Below are positions 8,465-15,925 of a DNA stretch of 43,249 bases, piece after piece (the first letter of the stretch is position 1; the number at the start of each line of letters is the position of its first letter). Under the pieces are notes generated by a model. It saw only the letters and a list, made by a program, of their open reading frames with translations, was not told where the DNA came from and ran no database searches. The position numbers and the translations under genes were made by a program. The DNA is from Chloroflexota bacterium. GTDB lineage: Bacteria > Chloroflexota > Limnocylindria > Limnocylindrales > CSP1-4. The stretch lies in NCBI GenBank assembly GCA_016781485.1, contig JADDQH010000017.1, positions 1 to 43,249 on the forward strand, given 5' to 3'.

Positions 8465-9667
8465 CTACTCGATCGTCAAGTGCGCGATCTGCTGCACGCT
8501 CTCACCGTCCGGGAGGACCACGCGGACGGTCACCAGCCCTTCTCCCGGCAGCGCGCCTTCCTTCGGGATCGTCACATGCGCCCAAACGGCACGCCCGTTC
8601 CTCGTTGTGGTCTCGAACGTCGACGTGGGGAGGCCCGGTGGCGACAGGCTGAAAGTGACCGCTCCGCCGTTCACGGCGCTGCCTCGGCGGTCGCTCACGC
8701 TGACCGTGATGGAGACCGGCGCCGGTAACTCCGAGCGCGCGAACACCGACCTCGACAGCGTCAGTCGGGCGACGAGGTCACTCTGCCGGTGCACCACGTC
8801 GACTCGTTTCTCCATCGTGTTGCCGGCGGCGTCACCAGCCCGGATCTTCAGCGAGTTCGGGCCGGGGTCAAGGGCGACCTCGACGGCGAACGAGGCGTCT
8901 TCGGCCGCGACCGTCACCGCGGAAACTCCGGTCGTGGCGTTATCGACGGTGATACGAGCTCCGCTCTCGGCCTTCCCGCGGACGACCACGCGCTCCCCGG
9001 TCACCGGCTCGCCCTGCTTGGGGACCTCGACTGTCAGTGGCGGCGGCGTGCCGTCGAACAGGATCTCGATCTCTTCGGACATCCCGCTCTTTACGCCGGG
9101 CCCCTCTATCGACGCAGCGATCCGGCTGCGGCCCTCGGGCACGGGGACGCCCGCGATCGCGAACGACGTGCTCTCGGGCACGTTGCGTTCCCTGGCCAGC
9201 TGACCGTTGACGTAGACGCGGAGATAGAAGCCGTCAGCTCCTGCAACGCCCGGCGGCAGCCTCCCTCGGAGCTCCCATCCGGACGCCCGGAGCACGTCGG
9301 TCGCCGGCCGTTCCAGCAGCGGAGGATCGACCTGCCTACTCAGATCGACAGGAGCTCGCCCGCCCGTCACTCGTCCGATCAGCGTCCCCAGGGCACCGCC
9401 CGCCCTCTCGGATCCCCTCGCGAGTGCGTCCGCTGCCGCCACCGCCAACGCGCCAGCAAATACGAACACGACCAGCAGCGCGAATGCGCGGCCGAGTCGG
9501 AGGAGGAACTTCCAACGCGACATCGAGCGGGCCTCTGCCGACCGCCCGCCCTGCGACCGTGGAAGGGGTTGAGGCCGAGTCCGTCCGGTGTCCGCGCGAC
9601 GGCTCGACCGCCTGGGGCTCACCATCGTGAGCCGCGGCCGTGCGGCTCGGCGGGGAGAGTCTGCCAT
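8465..9667 (-). CDS. Membrane-anchored extracellular protein with Ig-like domains
   Basis: About 400 residues. The first about 48 are Arg/Pro/Ser-rich and probably cytoplasmic. A signal-anchor (WKFLLRLGRAFALLVVFVFA...) follows, then an extracellular part with at least two Ig-like beta sandwiches: PPPLTVEVPKQGEPVTGERV through DAAGNTMEKRVDVVH resembles the glucodextranase-B/Big type. The C-terminal unit (VSVSDRRGSAVNGGAVTFSL...) looks like an invasin/Big_1 domain. Adhesion or envelope scaffolding is a reasonable inference. The ATG at 9667 has GAGAAT with a TG extension 8 nt upstream; the ATG at 9523, with AGAGG 8 nt upstream, is a serious alternative start. The gene converges with the zinc-ribbon gene. 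Confidence 0.7.
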   Translation of the reverse strand: MADSPRRAARPRLTMVSPRRSSRRADTGRTRPQPLPRSQGGRSAEARSMSRWKFLLRLGRAFALLVVFVFAGALAVAAADALARGSERAGGALGTLIGRVTGGRAPVDLSRQVDPPLLERPATDVLRASGWELRGRLPPGVAGADGFYLRVYVNGQLARERNVPESTSFAIAGVPVPEGRSRIAASIEGPGVKSGMSEEIEILFDGTPPPLTVEVPKQGEPVTGERVVVRGKAESGARITVDNATTGVSAVTVAAEDASFAVEVALDPGPNSLKIRAGDAAGNTMEKRVDVVHRQSDLVARLTLSRSVFARSELPAPVSITVSVSDRRGSAVNGGAVTFSLSPPGLPTSTFETTTRNGRAVWAHVTIPKEGALPGEGLVTVRVVLPDGESVQQIAHLTIE

Positions 9668-9675
9668 CGTCCGCG

Positions 9676-9681
9676 ATTCTC
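9676..9681 (-). promoter_or_regulatory. -10 box (GAGAAT, extended TGn) for the Ig-like protein gene
   Basis: Minus-strand TGC-GAGAAT ends 8 nt before the ATG at 9667. It is the same hexamer and TG extension as before the gene at 682, which supports both. Confidence 0.35.
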
Positions 9682-9749
9682 GCACGCCCGTTCCAATCCA
9701 TTCGTGCGAGTCACACTCTTTCCCCGCGCGACGCCGGCTCTGAGCGGTG

Positions 9750-9755
9750 TAGGCT
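9750..9755 (+). promoter_or_regulatory. -10 box TAGGCT for the folate operon
   Basis: TAGGCT followed by 8 nt and an ATG (9764) that opens a 12-codon mini-ORF. It is the only good -10 match upstream of the 9799-14308 gene run. Confidence 0.5.
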
Positions 9756-9763
9756 AGGTGGGA

Positions 9764-9802
9764 ATGCAACTCCTCCCACTCCCTGCCCAGGAGTCCGTGT
9801 GA
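9764..9802 (+). CDS. Leader mini-ORF MQLLPLPAQESV, overlaps next start
   Basis: Twelve codons beginning 8 nt after the -10 box, so translation could start on a leaderless message. The stop TGA (9800-9802) overlaps the GTG start of the next gene (9799-9801) as GTGA. It also contains that gene's AGGAG ribosome site. This arrangement suggests translational coupling or attenuation rather than a functional peptide. Too short for coding statistics; the call rests on geometry alone. Confidence 0.4.
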   Translation: MQLLPLPAQESV

Positions 9803-10215
9803 GTAGCCGCGAGCGCAAGCCGGAGCCCACGGCGGCTCGCGGGGGGCTGCTCGCCGGAGGGCGTCCACGCCCGCCGGCTCCACCTGCAGGACCGATCTCG
9901 CGTGTCGCGGCGCGAACTCCGGCGCGGGTCCCGCCGGCAGCGCCGCTCGCTCCACCACCCGGTCCCAGGACGCCGTTCGGCATCCCGAACCTCCGCCGGA
10001 ACGTCTGCCCGCACTTCTACCTGACGAGTGCGCGTGGACCGATATCGATCCAGGCACCGCATGTGCTCAAGGCGCTCATGCGCCACCAAACGAGCGTTTC
10101 GCGGTGCCAGCTCCGCGGGGGCGTCCACCTCGAGCAGGGGTACGTCTCGGATATCTGCCTCTCGTCGCGCTTCAACCAGTGCGTCTTCTATGAGGACGAG
10201 CTGACCGGACGCTGA
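9799..10215 (+). CDS. Hypothetical protein with C-terminal Cys-pattern domain
   Basis: The 138-residue protein has a Pro/Ala/Arg-rich low-complexity first half. A compact C-terminal domain (about 70-138) follows, with four Cys: CPHFYL, SRCQLRG, DICLSS and NQCVFYED. The order C...C...CL-x5-C-x-F recalls the domain starting CPYLGL and ending CxxxxYxxCxxF that recurs in Chloroflexota regulatory and LysM proteins, where it has no known function. The GTG at 9799 has AGGAG 5 nt upstream. It ends 2 nt before the folC GTG, so it heads the folate operon. Confidence 0.55.
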   Translation: MSSRERKPEPTAARGGLLAGGRPRPPAPPAGPISRVAARTPARVPPAAPLAPPPGPRTPFGIPNLRRNVCPHFYLTSARGPISIQAPHVLKALMRHQTSVSRCQLRGGVHLEQGYVSDICLSSRFNQCVFYEDELTGR

Positions 10216-10217
10216 CC

Positions 10218-11633
10218 GTGACCGAGTACCACCGCGCGCTGGCGGCGCTGCAGGAGCGCGGTAGGTTCGGCGTACGCCTTGGCCTCGGGCGGACCCGAGC
10301 TCTCCTCCGAGAGCTCGGCGATCCTCATCTCGGGTTGCGCGGCGCACTCGTGGGCGGGACGAACGGCAAGGGGAGCGTTCAGGCGATCGTCGCCGCCATC
10401 GTCCGTCGCGCGGGATACCGGGTCGGGCAGACGCCGAAGCCGCACCTGGTCAGCTACCGCGAGCGGATGACGATCGACGGAGAGCCGATCGCGCCCGAGC
10501 AGTTCGCCGACCTCATCCACGAGGTCGCGCGATGCGCCGATCGCGTCGCGCGTCGCCTCGGCCCACCGACCGAGTTCGAGCTCCTCACGGCGGCGGAGTT
10601 CGCGTGGTTCGCGAGGTCCGGCGTCGACGTCGGCGTCGTAGAGGTGGGGATGGGTGGGCGCCTCGACGCGACGAACACCTGGGACGGCGGCGTTGCGGCC
10701 ATCACGAACGTGGACTGGGACCACATGGACCGGCTGGGCGGGACGCTTGCGGCGATCGCCCGCGAGAAGGCGCACATCATCAAGCGCGGCGACAGGGCGG
10801 TCACGGGCGCCACGGGCCCAGGGCTCGACGTCATCCGGCGACGAGCCCGGCGGATGGGAGTGCCGCTCGACGAGGTGACGCCGCTGCGCGTCGAGGCGAT
10901 GGACCGCGGCGGCCTATGGCTGCAGGACGAATGGCTCGGTCGCGTCCGACTCGGGCTCCGCGGGCGGCACCAGGCGCTGAACGCCGTCGTCGCGCTCGGC
11001 GTGGTACGAGCGCTCGTCGACGCCGGGATCCTCCGGGTCGCGGACCAGGCGATCGTCGACGGGCTGGCCGGTGCGCGTTGGCCGGGGCGCCTGGAGCTGC
11101 TAGCGCTGACGGGTGACGGCGAGGCCCGCGCCTCGTCCCCCGCCGATCCTGATCCTGCAGCGCCGGACATCCTGCTCGACGGCGCTCACAACGTCGCGGG
11201 CGTGGAGGCACTCGTTGCAGCGATCGACGAGCTCACGCCTCGGCTGTCCCATGGTCGGCCCACCCTCCTGCTCGCTCTGATGCGTGACAAGGAGGTGCGC
11301 TCCATCGTGGAGCGGCTAGTTCGATCTCCCTCCCTCGCCGACGCTCACGTCGTCACGACGTCCGTGGTAGCCGAGCGCGCGCTCCCGGCCGAGGACCTTG
11401 CCGCGGTGTGGCGCGCGGGTCGTGGCGCAGACAGGAACTCCGTCGTCGTCCCGCTCGAGCCGGTTGCCGCAGCTCTCGACCGGGCGCTCGACCTGACCCT
11501 GCGCGAGCGCGGACCACTCATCGTCGCCGGGTCGCTGTACCTTGTCGGCGAGGTGCGCGCCCGGCTGCTCGACGATCCCAGCACCCGCGACCCCGCGGAT
11601 CAGGAGCCGGGCTCGACAGTGCCGCCGCTGTAG
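10218..11633 (+). CDS. folC: Folylpolyglutamate synthase / dihydrofolate synthase
   Basis: Adds glutamate to dihydropteroate and to folates with ATP; cytoplasmic. The 471-residue length is normal to slightly long. Family signatures are clear: P-loop GGTNGKGS (46-53), the loop PKPHLVSYRERM, VEVGMGGRLDATN, the NVDWDHMDRLG and IAREKAHIIK blocks, and LLDGAHNVAG near residue 317. The GTG start lies 2 nt after the previous stop. It is followed by folP and folB in one operon, which confirms its pathway. Confidence 0.95.
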   Translation: MTEYHRALAALQERGRFGVRLGLGRTRALLRELGDPHLGLRGALVGGTNGKGSVQAIVAAIVRRAGYRVGQTPKPHLVSYRERMTIDGEPIAPEQFADLIHEVARCADRVARRLGPPTEFELLTAAEFAWFARSGVDVGVVEVGMGGRLDATNTWDGGVAAITNVDWDHMDRLGGTLAAIAREKAHIIKRGDRAVTGATGPGLDVIRRRARRMGVPLDEVTPLRVEAMDRGGLWLQDEWLGRVRLGLRGRHQALNAVVALGVVRALVDAGILRVADQAIVDGLAGARWPGRLELLALTGDGEARASSPADPDPAAPDILLDGAHNVAGVEALVAAIDELTPRLSHGRPTLLLALMRDKEVRSIVERLVRSPSLADAHVVTTSVVAERALPAEDLAAVWRAGRGADRNSVVVPLEPVAAALDRALDLTLRERGPLIVAGSLYLVGEVRARLLDDPSTRDPADQEPGSTVPPL

Positions 11634-11664
11634 CGGCCGCCGAGCGAAGGGAGGTACGAGCCGA

Positions 11665-12630
11665 GTGGACGCGACGCCATCCGTGGCGCTGCCCGAGAAC
11701 GCGGCCAGCGGGATCGTCGACAGACCTGCGCCGATGCGCGTCAGGCGCCGGGAGTTCGGGTGGGGGTCGCGGACGTTCCTGATGGGGATCGTGAACGTCA
11801 CGCCGGACTCGTTCAGCGGCGACGGGCTCCTCGCGACGGGTGGCCCGGACACGACGGGAGCGGCCGTCGCCCTCGCGCGGCGGATGTCGCAGGAGGGCGC
11901 GGACCTGCTCGACGTCGGCGGCGAGTCTTCCCGCCCCGGACATCGCGTCGTGGACGCCGACGAGGAGATGAGGCGCGTGCTCCCCGTCATCCGGGCGCTT
12001 CGCGACACCCTGCCGGAGATGCCGATCAGCATCGACACGACGAAGACGAGCGTCGCGGCCGCCGCGCTCGACGCAGGAGCCGACGTCATCAACGACATCT
12101 GGGGCGTCCGAGCGGACGCGGGCCTTCCACGTCTCGCCGCGGAGCGGGGCGTGCCACTCATCGTCATGCACAACAGGACCGAAGCGCGCTACCGGAACGT
12201 CCTCGCCGAGGTGCTCGCGGATCTGCAGCGCGCGCTCGACCGGGCGCTCGACTGCGGGGTGCCGTGGGACGCCTTGATCGTGGACCCCGGGATCGGGTTC
12301 GGGAAGACAGCGGAGCAGAACCTCGCGATCCTGCGCGACCTGGCGGCGTTCCGGGTCCTCGGCCGCCCCGTCCTCCTCGGCACGAGCCGGAAGTCGACCA
12401 TCGGGAAAGTCCTGGACCTGCCCGCGCCGGACCGGCTCGAGGGGACGCTCGCTACGACGGCTCTGGGCGTTGCCGCAGGTGCCGATATCCTCCGCGTACA
12501 TGACGTGGAGCCGAACAGGAGAGCTGCGCGCATGAGTGATGCGATCATCCGAGATGCGTGGCGGGAAGCTCCCGCCGCGCAGCCTGGACAGCCCGCGGGC
12601 GGCCATGCCCGACCGCAGGGACAGGGATGA
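11665..12630 (+). CDS. folP: Dihydropteroate synthase
   Basis: Joins p-aminobenzoate to the pterin pyrophosphate, the sulfonamide-sensitive step. In the 321-residue product the diagnostic motifs are MGIVNVTPDSFSGDG (about 35-49), DVGGESSRPGH, SIDTTKTSVA, INDIWG, IVMHN, DPGIGFGKTAEQN and LLGTSRKSTIG. The C-terminus runs about 30 residues past the last motif as a polar tail. The GTG at 11665 is chosen because GGGAGG lies 10 nt upstream; frames starting earlier overlap folC. Its stop overlaps the folB ATG (ATGA). Confidence 0.96.
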   Translation: MDATPSVALPENAASGIVDRPAPMRVRRREFGWGSRTFLMGIVNVTPDSFSGDGLLATGGPDTTGAAVALARRMSQEGADLLDVGGESSRPGHRVVDADEEMRRVLPVIRALRDTLPEMPISIDTTKTSVAAAALDAGADVINDIWGVRADAGLPRLAAERGVPLIVMHNRTEARYRNVLAEVLADLQRALDRALDCGVPWDALIVDPGIGFGKTAEQNLAILRDLAAFRVLGRPVLLGTSRKSTIGKVLDLPAPDRLEGTLATTALGVAAGADILRVHDVEPNRRAARMSDAIIRDAWREAPAAQPGQPAGGHARPQGQG

Positions 12631-12998
12631 GCGGCGATCGCATCCTGCTGCATGGGATGCGCTTCAGCGGACGCCACGGCACGAGCGAGGAGGAGCGGCG
12701 CTTCCCGCAGCCGTTCGAGGTCGACGTGGAGCTCTGGCTCGACCTCTCACGTTCCGGGCGCAGCGACCAGCTCTCCGACACGGTCGACTACTCCCGCGTG
12801 TTCGAGACGTGCCGCGCGATCATCGAGGGCAGGAGCTTCAACCTGCTGGAGGCGATCGCCGAGACGCTTGCAGCGGAGATCCTGTCATCGACCGACGTGG
12901 GAGAGGTAGGTGTCACGCTCCGCAAGCTGGAAGTGCCGGTACCCGGTGAGATCGCCCACTCGGGTGTCGACATCCGTCGTTCTCGCGCGGCAAGTTGA
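12627..12998 (+). CDS. folB: Dihydroneopterin aldolase
   Basis: Cleaves 7,8-dihydroneopterin to 6-hydroxymethyl-dihydropterin and glycolaldehyde. The 123-residue length is typical. Seen are RILLHGMRFSGRHGTSEEER at the N-terminus, the strand QPFEVDVELWLD, the DTVDYSRVFE segment, the FNLLEAIAETLA block with the catalytic-pocket Glu, and a terminal VTLRKLEVPV strand. The ATG overlaps the folP stop and its stop overlaps the ndh start (TGATG), implying coupled translation. No folK or folE is in the window. Confidence 0.93.
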   Translation: MSGDRILLHGMRFSGRHGTSEEERRFPQPFEVDVELWLDLSRSGRSDQLSDTVDYSRVFETCRAIIEGRSFNLLEAIAETLAAEILSSTDVGEVGVTLRKLEVPVPGEIAHSGVDIRRSRAAS

Positions 12999-14308
12999 TG
13001 TCCGACGGAACCGACCGGCCCCGAGTCGTCATCGTCGGAGGTGGCTTCGGCGGGCTGTACGCGGCGAAGGGGCTCGCTGACGCACCCGTTGCGGTCACCC
13101 TTATCGACCGGCGTAACTTCCACCTGTTCCAACCACTGCTCTACCAGGTCGCCACCGGCGCGATCGGAGCTGGCGACATGGCGACGCCGTTGCGGGCGAT
13201 CCTGAAGGACCAGGCGAACACCACGGTGCTGCTCGGCGAGGCACGGACGATCGACGCGGATCTCCGGACCGTGGAACTGACGGACGGCGGCTCGGTGCCG
13301 TACGACACGTTGATCGTTGCTACCGGCGCACACCACGACTACTTCGGGCACGACGACTGGGCGCCGCTCGCGCCGGGACTGAAGACCGTCGAGGACGCGA
13401 GCGAGATCCGCCGCAGGATCCTGCTCGCCTACGAAGCCGCCGAACGGGAGGCCGACGAGGAGGCGCGCGCGGCGTGGATGACATTCCTCGTGGTGGGGGG
13501 CGGGCCTACCGGTGTCGAACTGGCCGGTGCGCTGGGCGAGATCAGCCGCGAGACTCTCCCCCCGGAATTCCGCCGGATCAGCCCCGAGCGGGCCCGGATC
13601 GCGTTGCTCGAGGGGCTGGACCGGATCCTCCCGAGCTACCACCCCTCCCTTTCGCGCAAGGCGGCGCAGGAGCTGCAGCGGCGCGGCGTCGAGGTGCTGA
13701 CGGGCACGATGGTCACGGCCATCGACCAGGACGGGGCCACCGCGAAGCGGGGTGACGAGGAGCTGAGGATCGCGGCTCGCACGATCCTGTGGGCGGCAGG
13801 CGTCCGCGCGTCATCCTTCGGGCGGACGATCGGGGAGGTGACAGGGACGCCGCTCGACCGCGCCGGCAGAGTATCCGTCGAGCCCGACCTGACCATTCCC
13901 GGTCACCCCCAGATCTTCGTCATCGGGGACCTCGCCGCCCTCAAGGGCCCGGACGGGAAGCAACTGCCTGGCGTCGCCCCGGTCGCGATCCAGCAGGGCC
14001 GGCACGTGGCGAAAGTGATCCGGGCACGGCTGGAGGGGCGGTCAGGACGCCGTCGATTCCGCTATCGGAACAAGGGAAGCGTGGCGACGATCGGGCGCGG
14101 GGCGGGCGTCGCGGACCTGGGTTGGATCCGCCTGGACGGCGCCCTTGCCTGGCTCGCGTGGCTGTTCGTCCATCTGTGGTACCTGATCGGCTTCGAGAAC
14201 CGGGTCGTCGTGCTCACACAGTGGGCGTGGGACTTCTTCACCGCCGGCAGGGGGACTCGGCTCATCACCGGAGACCCGCTCCGCCCGACGCTCAAGCGCC
14301 CGCGCTGA
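12998..14308 (+). CDS. ndh: Type II NADH dehydrogenase (NDH-2)
   Basis: A 436-residue single-subunit NADH:quinone oxidoreductase, membrane-associated and non-proton-pumping. The FAD site is VVIVGGGFGGLYAAKGL (10-26), followed by the NFHLFQPLLYQVATG block diagnostic of NDH-2. The NADH site is LVVGGGPTGVELAGALGE and a second FAD contact is IFVIGDLAAL. The C-terminus LAWLFVHLWYLIGFENRV is the amphipathic membrane anchor. The ATG at 12998 shares bases with the folB stop; a TTG at 12995 is less likely. It ends the folate operon and converges with htrA. Confidence 0.93.
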   Translation: MSDGTDRPRVVIVGGGFGGLYAAKGLADAPVAVTLIDRRNFHLFQPLLYQVATGAIGAGDMATPLRAILKDQANTTVLLGEARTIDADLRTVELTDGGSVPYDTLIVATGAHHDYFGHDDWAPLAPGLKTVEDASEIRRRILLAYEAAEREADEEARAAWMTFLVVGGGPTGVELAGALGEISRETLPPEFRRISPERARIALLEGLDRILPSYHPSLSRKAAQELQRRGVEVLTGTMVTAIDQDGATAKRGDEELRIAARTILWAAGVRASSFGRTIGEVTGTPLDRAGRVSVEPDLTIPGHPQIFVIGDLAALKGPDGKQLPGVAPVAIQQGRHVAKVIRARLEGRSGRRRFRYRNKGSVATIGRGAGVADLGWIRLDGALAWLAWLFVHLWYLIGFENRVVVLTQWAWDFFTAGRGTRLITGDPLRPTLKRPR

Positions 14309-14365
14309 TCCCGCTATCCGTCGGCTTCAGGGGCTTCCCCGGGCCGCCCTCCGCGGTCTCGGTCT

Positions 14366-15925
14366 CTACTGCTCGGCCGGCCGCGTGGCCAACGTGATCG
14401 GCACCTCGATGGTCTTGCCACCCCGGAGAACGGTCAAGGTCAGCTGATCGCCAGGGCTGTGCTGCGTGAGCAGGAGGTCGAGCGGGTGTTGCGCGTCGAT
14501 CCGCTCGCCGTTGATCGCCATGATGATGTCTCCCGCGCGGATCCCGGCCCTGTCCGCCGGGCTGCGGGGCACGACGGGGGAGCCCGCCTGCTCGCCGACC
14601 TCGGCGGGAAAGCCGACCCAGACGCCGTAGTCGATGGGGAGCCGCTCCCGGACCTGCACGTTCGGGTCGATCGGCTCGTAGTTGATGCCGATGAACGGCC
14701 GGCTGAGCTTCTCGCCGGCCACCGCCTGCTCCATGATCGGGCGGGCGATGTTGATCGGGATGGCGAAGCCGATCCCCTGTGCTCCGCCCGCCACGGCGGT
14801 ATTCACGCCGATGACCCGCCCGCTGGAGTCGACGAGCGCGCCACCCGAGTTCCCGGGGTTGATGGGCGCGTCCGTCTGGATCAGGTTCCGCAGCGCCCTG
14901 CGTTGCCCGGTCTCCTGGTCCTGGACCGCGATCTGGCGGCCGAGGGCGCTGACCACACCGCTGGTGACGCTGTTGGTGAACGTGCCCAACGGGCTCCCGA
15001 TGGCGACGGCGAGCTGGCCGGGCTTGAGCCCCGACGAGTCACCGATCTCGGCCACGGGAAGGTTCTCGCCCTCGATCTTCACGATGGCCAGGTCCGTCAG
15101 GGTGTCGATCCCGTAGATGCGGCCGTCGAACCGGCGCCGGTCCTGCAGCTCCACACGCACGCGTTCGGCGCCCACCACCACGTGTCGGTTGGTCAGGATC
15201 CACCCCGCCGAGTCGTACAGGATCCCTGACCCCACACCGGTCGCCGGCAGCTCGAACGGCTCGGCACCCTGCGCTTGTCCGGTAGTGATCGTGACGATCG
15301 CAGGACTAGCGGCCGCGGCGGCCCGCGTGACGGCCGACTCCTCGTTGATCGTGACGGGTTGCGTGTCCCCGTTCGCCCCGGCGACGGCCGCCGGCTGTGC
15401 GCTCGGGGGAGCGATGGCTGCCGCGGGACGGGAGTCGTCACGGGACGTCTGGAGCGCGAGATATGTGCCGCCCGACGCCAGAGCAGCCGAGAGGAGCGAG
15501 ACGAGGAGCAATGGGAGGAGGCCCACCGACGAGCGTTTCCGCGTCTCCGGTGTCCCACGAGAGCCGGCCGCGTACGAGACCCCCTCGTCGCCTGGCCCCG
15601 GCTCCAACCACTTGCCGGGGGTCCCCGTCTGCCACTGCGACTGCTGCGCCCATCGCGGGCGCGCTTCCGGCGTCGGGCTATACGTGCTTTCCTGATACTC
15701 GTCGCCGCGAGGATAGCCGGGGCTTGACGCGGAGCCGTCGGAGGCATAGCCGCCCGACGTGTCGCGGAGGGTGTCGCCCGGAACGGGCGCGCGCTGCGTC
15801 CCCGTCGGGTAGGTCGTCGTCGGGCTGTCGTCGCGACCGCCCCCGCCGCTTCCTGCGGCGTTGGCGTCGGAACCGCGGTAGACGGTCAGGTCCTCTTCGC
15901 GGTCCGGGCGACCGTGATACGTCAT
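14366..15925 (-). CDS. HtrA/DegP-like serine protease with PDZ domain
   Basis: A 519-residue envelope quality-control protease. Residues 1-130 are a Gly/Ser/Pro-rich cytoplasmic region and one helix spans 134-158 (VGLLPLLLVSLLSAALASGG). The trypsin-like domain (about 200-410) has His248 (TNRHVV), Asp278 (LTDLAIVKI) and Ser360 (GNSGGALV). A C-terminal PDZ (about 425-515) includes RAGIRAGDIIMAINGERID. The first 4 nt overlap the upstream histidine kinase stop (ATGA), so it is the third gene of an RR-HK-protease operon, as in mycobacterial mprA-mprB-pepD. Its long charged N-terminal tail is a plausible kinase or partner site, which is inference. Confidence 0.93.
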   Translation of the reverse strand: MTYHGRPDREEDLTVYRGSDANAAGSGGGGRDDSPTTTYPTGTQRAPVPGDTLRDTSGGYASDGSASSPGYPRGDEYQESTYSPTPEARPRWAQQSQWQTGTPGKWLEPGPGDEGVSYAAGSRGTPETRKRSSVGLLPLLLVSLLSAALASGGTYLALQTSRDDSRPAAAIAPPSAQPAAVAGANGDTQPVTINEESAVTRAAAAASPAIVTITTGQAQGAEPFELPATGVGSGILYDSAGWILTNRHVVVGAERVRVELQDRRRFDGRIYGIDTLTDLAIVKIEGENLPVAEIGDSSGLKPGQLAVAIGSPLGTFTNSVTSGVVSALGRQIAVQDQETGQRRALRNLIQTDAPINPGNSGGALVDSSGRVIGVNTAVAGGAQGIGFAIPINIARPIMEQAVAGEKLSRPFIGINYEPIDPNVQVRERLPIDYGVWVGFPAEVGEQAGSPVVPRSPADRAGIRAGDIIMAINGERIDAQHPLDLLLTQHSPGDQLTLTVLRGGKTIEVPITLATRPAEQ

